From an uncultured Lachnospiraceae bacterium (GTDB lineage Bacteria; Bacillota; Clostridia; Lachnospirales; Lachnospiraceae), in the NCBI GenBank assembly GCA_910585635.1, contig CAJUFE010000007.1:1-64000 (forward strand): a stretch of 64,000 nucleotides of DNA, read 5' to 3'. Every line of letters begins with the position of its first letter. Positions within the stretch are counted from its first letter, which is position 1. Both the position numbers and the translations under genes were made by a program. Positions 62,102-64,000 of the stretch are shown here, piece after piece. The notes under the pieces are model-generated. The model saw only the letters and a list, made by a program, of their open reading frames with translations, was not told the DNA's origin and ran no database searches.

Positions 62102-62429
62102 TTGACATCCTCCCAGATCTCCGTTAGAATAAATCCTAGTTTCGAAAAGGCATTGAAGATGCAAAGTAGGCATCTATCTTCCGTCAGAGAGGGAGGGTCA
62201 CTGGCTGAAAGCCTTCCTAGGTCCAGATAGACCGCTGAATTTCCCATCGGAGCCGCACGGCTGAAGACCGCTCCTTGAGGCGGCGGAGGTAGGTCGTGAC
62301 GTGTGCGCGCGTTAAGCGTTAAGAGTGTCTGCGCAGAGGCCGAGAGCCTTGCGCGGGAAGTTTGGGTGGTACCGCGAGATGATGAGCTCGTCCCTTCTAT
62401 ACCTATACGGTTTAGAAGGGGCTTTTTTT
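62102..62429 (+). promoter_or_regulatory. Promoter and T-box riboswitch of pheST
   Basis: TTGACA (62102-62107), 17 bases, TAGAAT (62125-62130) start the leader. The T-box sequence GGGTGGTACCGCG is at 62364-62376, and the terminator is CCCTTCTA (62392-62399) with TAGAAGGG (62413-62420) followed by GC and seven Ts. TTTC at 62240-62243 contains UUC, a plausible phenylalanine specifier, consistent with the gene controlled. Uncharged tRNA-Phe would favour the antiterminator and read-through into pheS. Confidence 0.92.
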
Positions 62430-62577
62430 ATGCGCAGGCCCAAGCCAGAGGGATCTGCCGCCAGAGCGGCGTGTGCGGCGTGTGGGCCGTACAGCGAGTA
62501 AGGGGAAAGGCCTCCCCTGCTCGATCTACATCCCGCGTTCCGCCCTTGCAAAATGTCATAAAGGAGAGAAAAGGGAC

Positions 62578-63597
62578 ATGAAAGATCGATTGGAAAAGAT
62601 CAAGGAAGAAGCCCTGGCTAAGATCGAGGCTTCGGATGCACTGGAGCGGTTAAATGATATCCGCATCGCCTATCTGGGCAAAAAAGGCGAGCTGACCAGC
62701 GTGTTAAAGAGTATGAAGAGTGTAGCGCCCGAGGACCGCCCTAAGGTGGGCCAGATGGTCAATGACGCCAGAGCCCTGATCGAGGAGCGGCTGGAGGCGG
62801 CGAAGACGGAGCTTGGGCGGAAGGCCAGAGAGGCGCAGATGGAGCGGGAGGTGATCGACGTGACCCTTCCGGCTAAGAAGGCCCACATTGGCCACAGCCA
62901 TCCCTGTACCATCGCCTTGGAGGAGGTGGAGAGGATCTTCGTGGGCATGGGCTACGAGGTGGTAGAAGGCCCCGAGGTGGAGTACGATCTCTATAATTTC
63001 GAAAAGCTGAACATCCCCGCAGACCATCCGGCAAAGGATGAGCAGGATACCTTCTATATTAATAAGGAGATCGTCCTCCGCACCCAGACCTCCCCGGTCC
63101 AGGCCAGGGTCATGGAAAAGGGCAAGCTGCCGATCCGCATGATCGCCCCCGGACGGGTGTTCCGTTCCGACGAGGTGGACGCCACCCATTCCCCCTCCTT
63201 CCATCAGATCGAAGGTCTGGTGGTGGATAAGAACATCACCTTCGCCGACTTAAAGGGCACCTTGGCCGAGTTCGCCAAGGAGCTGTTCGGTGAGGGGACA
63301 AAGGTGAAATTCCGTCCCCATCACTTCCCCTTCACAGAGCCCAGCGCCGAGGTGGATGTGACCTGTTTCAAGTGCGGCGGCAAGGGCTGCCGGTTCTGCA
63401 AGGGGACTGGCTGGATCGAGATCTTAGGCTGCGGCATGGTCCATCCCCATGTGTTCGAGATGTGCGGGATCGACCCGGAGGCATACACCGGCTTTGCCTT
63501 CGGCGTAGGCTTAGAGCGGATCGCTCTGCTGAAATACGAGATCGACGACATGCGGCTGCTGTATGAGAATGACGAGCGTTTCCTGAAGCAGTTTTAA
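62578..63597 (+). CDS. pheS: Phenylalanyl-tRNA synthetase alpha subunit
   Basis: This 339-residue subunit carries the class II catalytic core: an N-terminal coiled coil, then HPCTIALEEVERIFVGMGYE (20 residues), VLRTQTSPVQAR with motif 2 RVFRSDEVDATHSPSFHQIE (20 residues), and motif 3 FGVGLERIALLKYEIDD (17). ATG 62578 is chosen for AAAGGAGAG upstream; the longer frame begins before the T-box exit. A cysteine-rich CFKCGGKGCRFCKGTG segment (about residues 263-278) is noticeable, common in this family. The next gene, pheT, follows after 134 bases. Confidence 0.97.
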   Translation: MKDRLEKIKEEALAKIEASDALERLNDIRIAYLGKKGELTSVLKSMKSVAPEDRPKVGQMVNDARALIEERLEAAKTELGRKAREAQMEREVIDVTLPAKKAHIGHSHPCTIALEEVERIFVGMGYEVVEGPEVEYDLYNFEKLNIPADHPAKDEQDTFYINKEIVLRTQTSPVQARVMEKGKLPIRMIAPGRVFRSDEVDATHSPSFHQIEGLVVDKNITFADLKGTLAEFAKELFGEGTKVKFRPHHFPFTEPSAEVDVTCFKCGGKGCRFCKGTGWIEILGCGMVHPHVFEMCGIDPEAYTGFAFGVGLERIALLKYEIDDMRLLYENDERFLKQF

Positions 63598-63731
63598 GGC
63601 AGAGCCGCAGGGCATCTCCCATAGCGGACGGCTGTTTTCCGGTAGATACAGGAGCAGAGGCATGTCCCTGCCAGTAGAGACCGGTACAAAAAAGGTCTAA
63701 AAACTTGACTAGATCGATGAAGGAGTAGAAC

Positions 63732-64000
63732 ATGAACACATCATTAGCATGGATCAAAGCATATGTCCCGGAGCTGGATGTGACCGCCCAGGAGTATACG
63801 GACGGTATGACCCTTTCCGGCACAAAGGTAGAAGGCTATGAATGCCTGGATAAAAATCTGGAGAAGATCGTGGTAGGCCATATCCTGAAGATCGACCGCC
63901 ATCCCGACGCGGATAAGCTGATCGTCTGCCAGGTGGACATCGGGACCGAGACTATCCAGATCGTCACCGGCGCGCCTAATGTGAAGGAGGGCGACAAGGT
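63732..64000 (+). CDS. pheT: Phenylalanyl-tRNA synthetase beta subunit, partial
   Basis: The frame begins at ATG 63732 (MNTSLAWIKAYVPELDV) and runs to the right edge, with 89 complete codons and no stop. The N-terminal tRNA-binding OB domain is visible (VVGHILKIDRHPDADKLIVC and then TGAPNVKEGD). Beta subunits are about 800 residues, so most of the gene is outside the window. The SD is AAGGAGTAG. Confidence 0.95.
   Translation, partial: MNTSLAWIKAYVPELDVTAQEYTDGMTLSGTKVEGYECLDKNLEKIVVGHILKIDRHPDADKLIVCQVDIGTETIQIVTGAPNVKEGDK

Overview
The window looks like chromosomal DNA of a Gram-positive anaerobe of the class Clostridia, most likely a Lachnospiraceae relative. This rests on gene families and local gene order: a PPi-type phosphofructokinase, one-chain PurL, a DapL/DapF lysine route, the run FAD-oxidoreductase-cmk-ispH-S1 protein, glnA followed by an ANTAR regulator, and a T-box ahead of pheST. 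Most genes are GC-rich. Clear AT-rich exceptions are the truncated gene at the left edge and the 3' half of ispH.

Layout. 1-843: 3' portion missing of a membrane-anchored unknown on the minus strand. 1084-17951: metabolism and housekeeping (pfp, purL, aspartate kinase, polyphosphate:AMP phosphotransferase, cmk/ispH/S1, two aminotransferases, an AI-2E family permease). 18184-25432: cell envelope genes (DUF4349 lipoprotein, L,D-transpeptidase, acyltransferase, LytR-CpsA-Psr protein), several with long low-complexity tails. 26037-32127: nitrogen and lysine/cell-wall genes (glnA, ANTAR regulator, dapF, dapL, Lrp/AsnC regulator, amidase). 32275-35953: LysR regulator divergent from a GntP-type permease and an amidohydrolase. 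36347-41570: a five-gene cluster of circularly permuted ATP-grasp, alpha-E protein, transglutaminase and two AstE/AspA-type proteins, the second of which has lost its metal ligands. 41702-42873: small accessory modules (UPF0175/DUF3368 toxin-antitoxin pair, DUF2442), each followed by a copy of the 3' end of the preceding gene. 43118-53650: LysR regulator divergent from an operon for uptake, CoA activation and Na+-coupled biotin-dependent decarboxylation of an unidentified carboxylic acid. 53659-55800: minus-strand YihY-type membrane protein, DUF362 protein and a 49-residue unknown. 56043-59766: heterodimeric ABC exporter. 60079-61550: small unknown and a cation:proton antiporter. 61850-64000: hicB remnant, T-box, pheS and the start of pheT.

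Three points stand out beyond the gene list. First, six intergenic hairpin elements share a core but have arms that change together on both sides, so pairing is kept while sequence varies; they all lie in the first 31 kb. Second, several biosynthetic or nitrogen-linked genes (purL, glnA, the Lrp gene, the ATP-grasp gene) have a promoter followed almost at once by a hairpin or terminator, with a possible antiterminator at purL; the ANTAR protein next to glnA is a candidate trans-factor for at least some of them. Third, the ATP-grasp/alpha-E/transglutaminase/AstE-like cluster resembles a peptide-synthesis or amide-ligation system of unknown product and is the best candidate for an undescribed system here.

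No rRNA, tRNA or CRISPR array was recognised. All functions are read from the sequence by eye and from family knowledge; no search was run.
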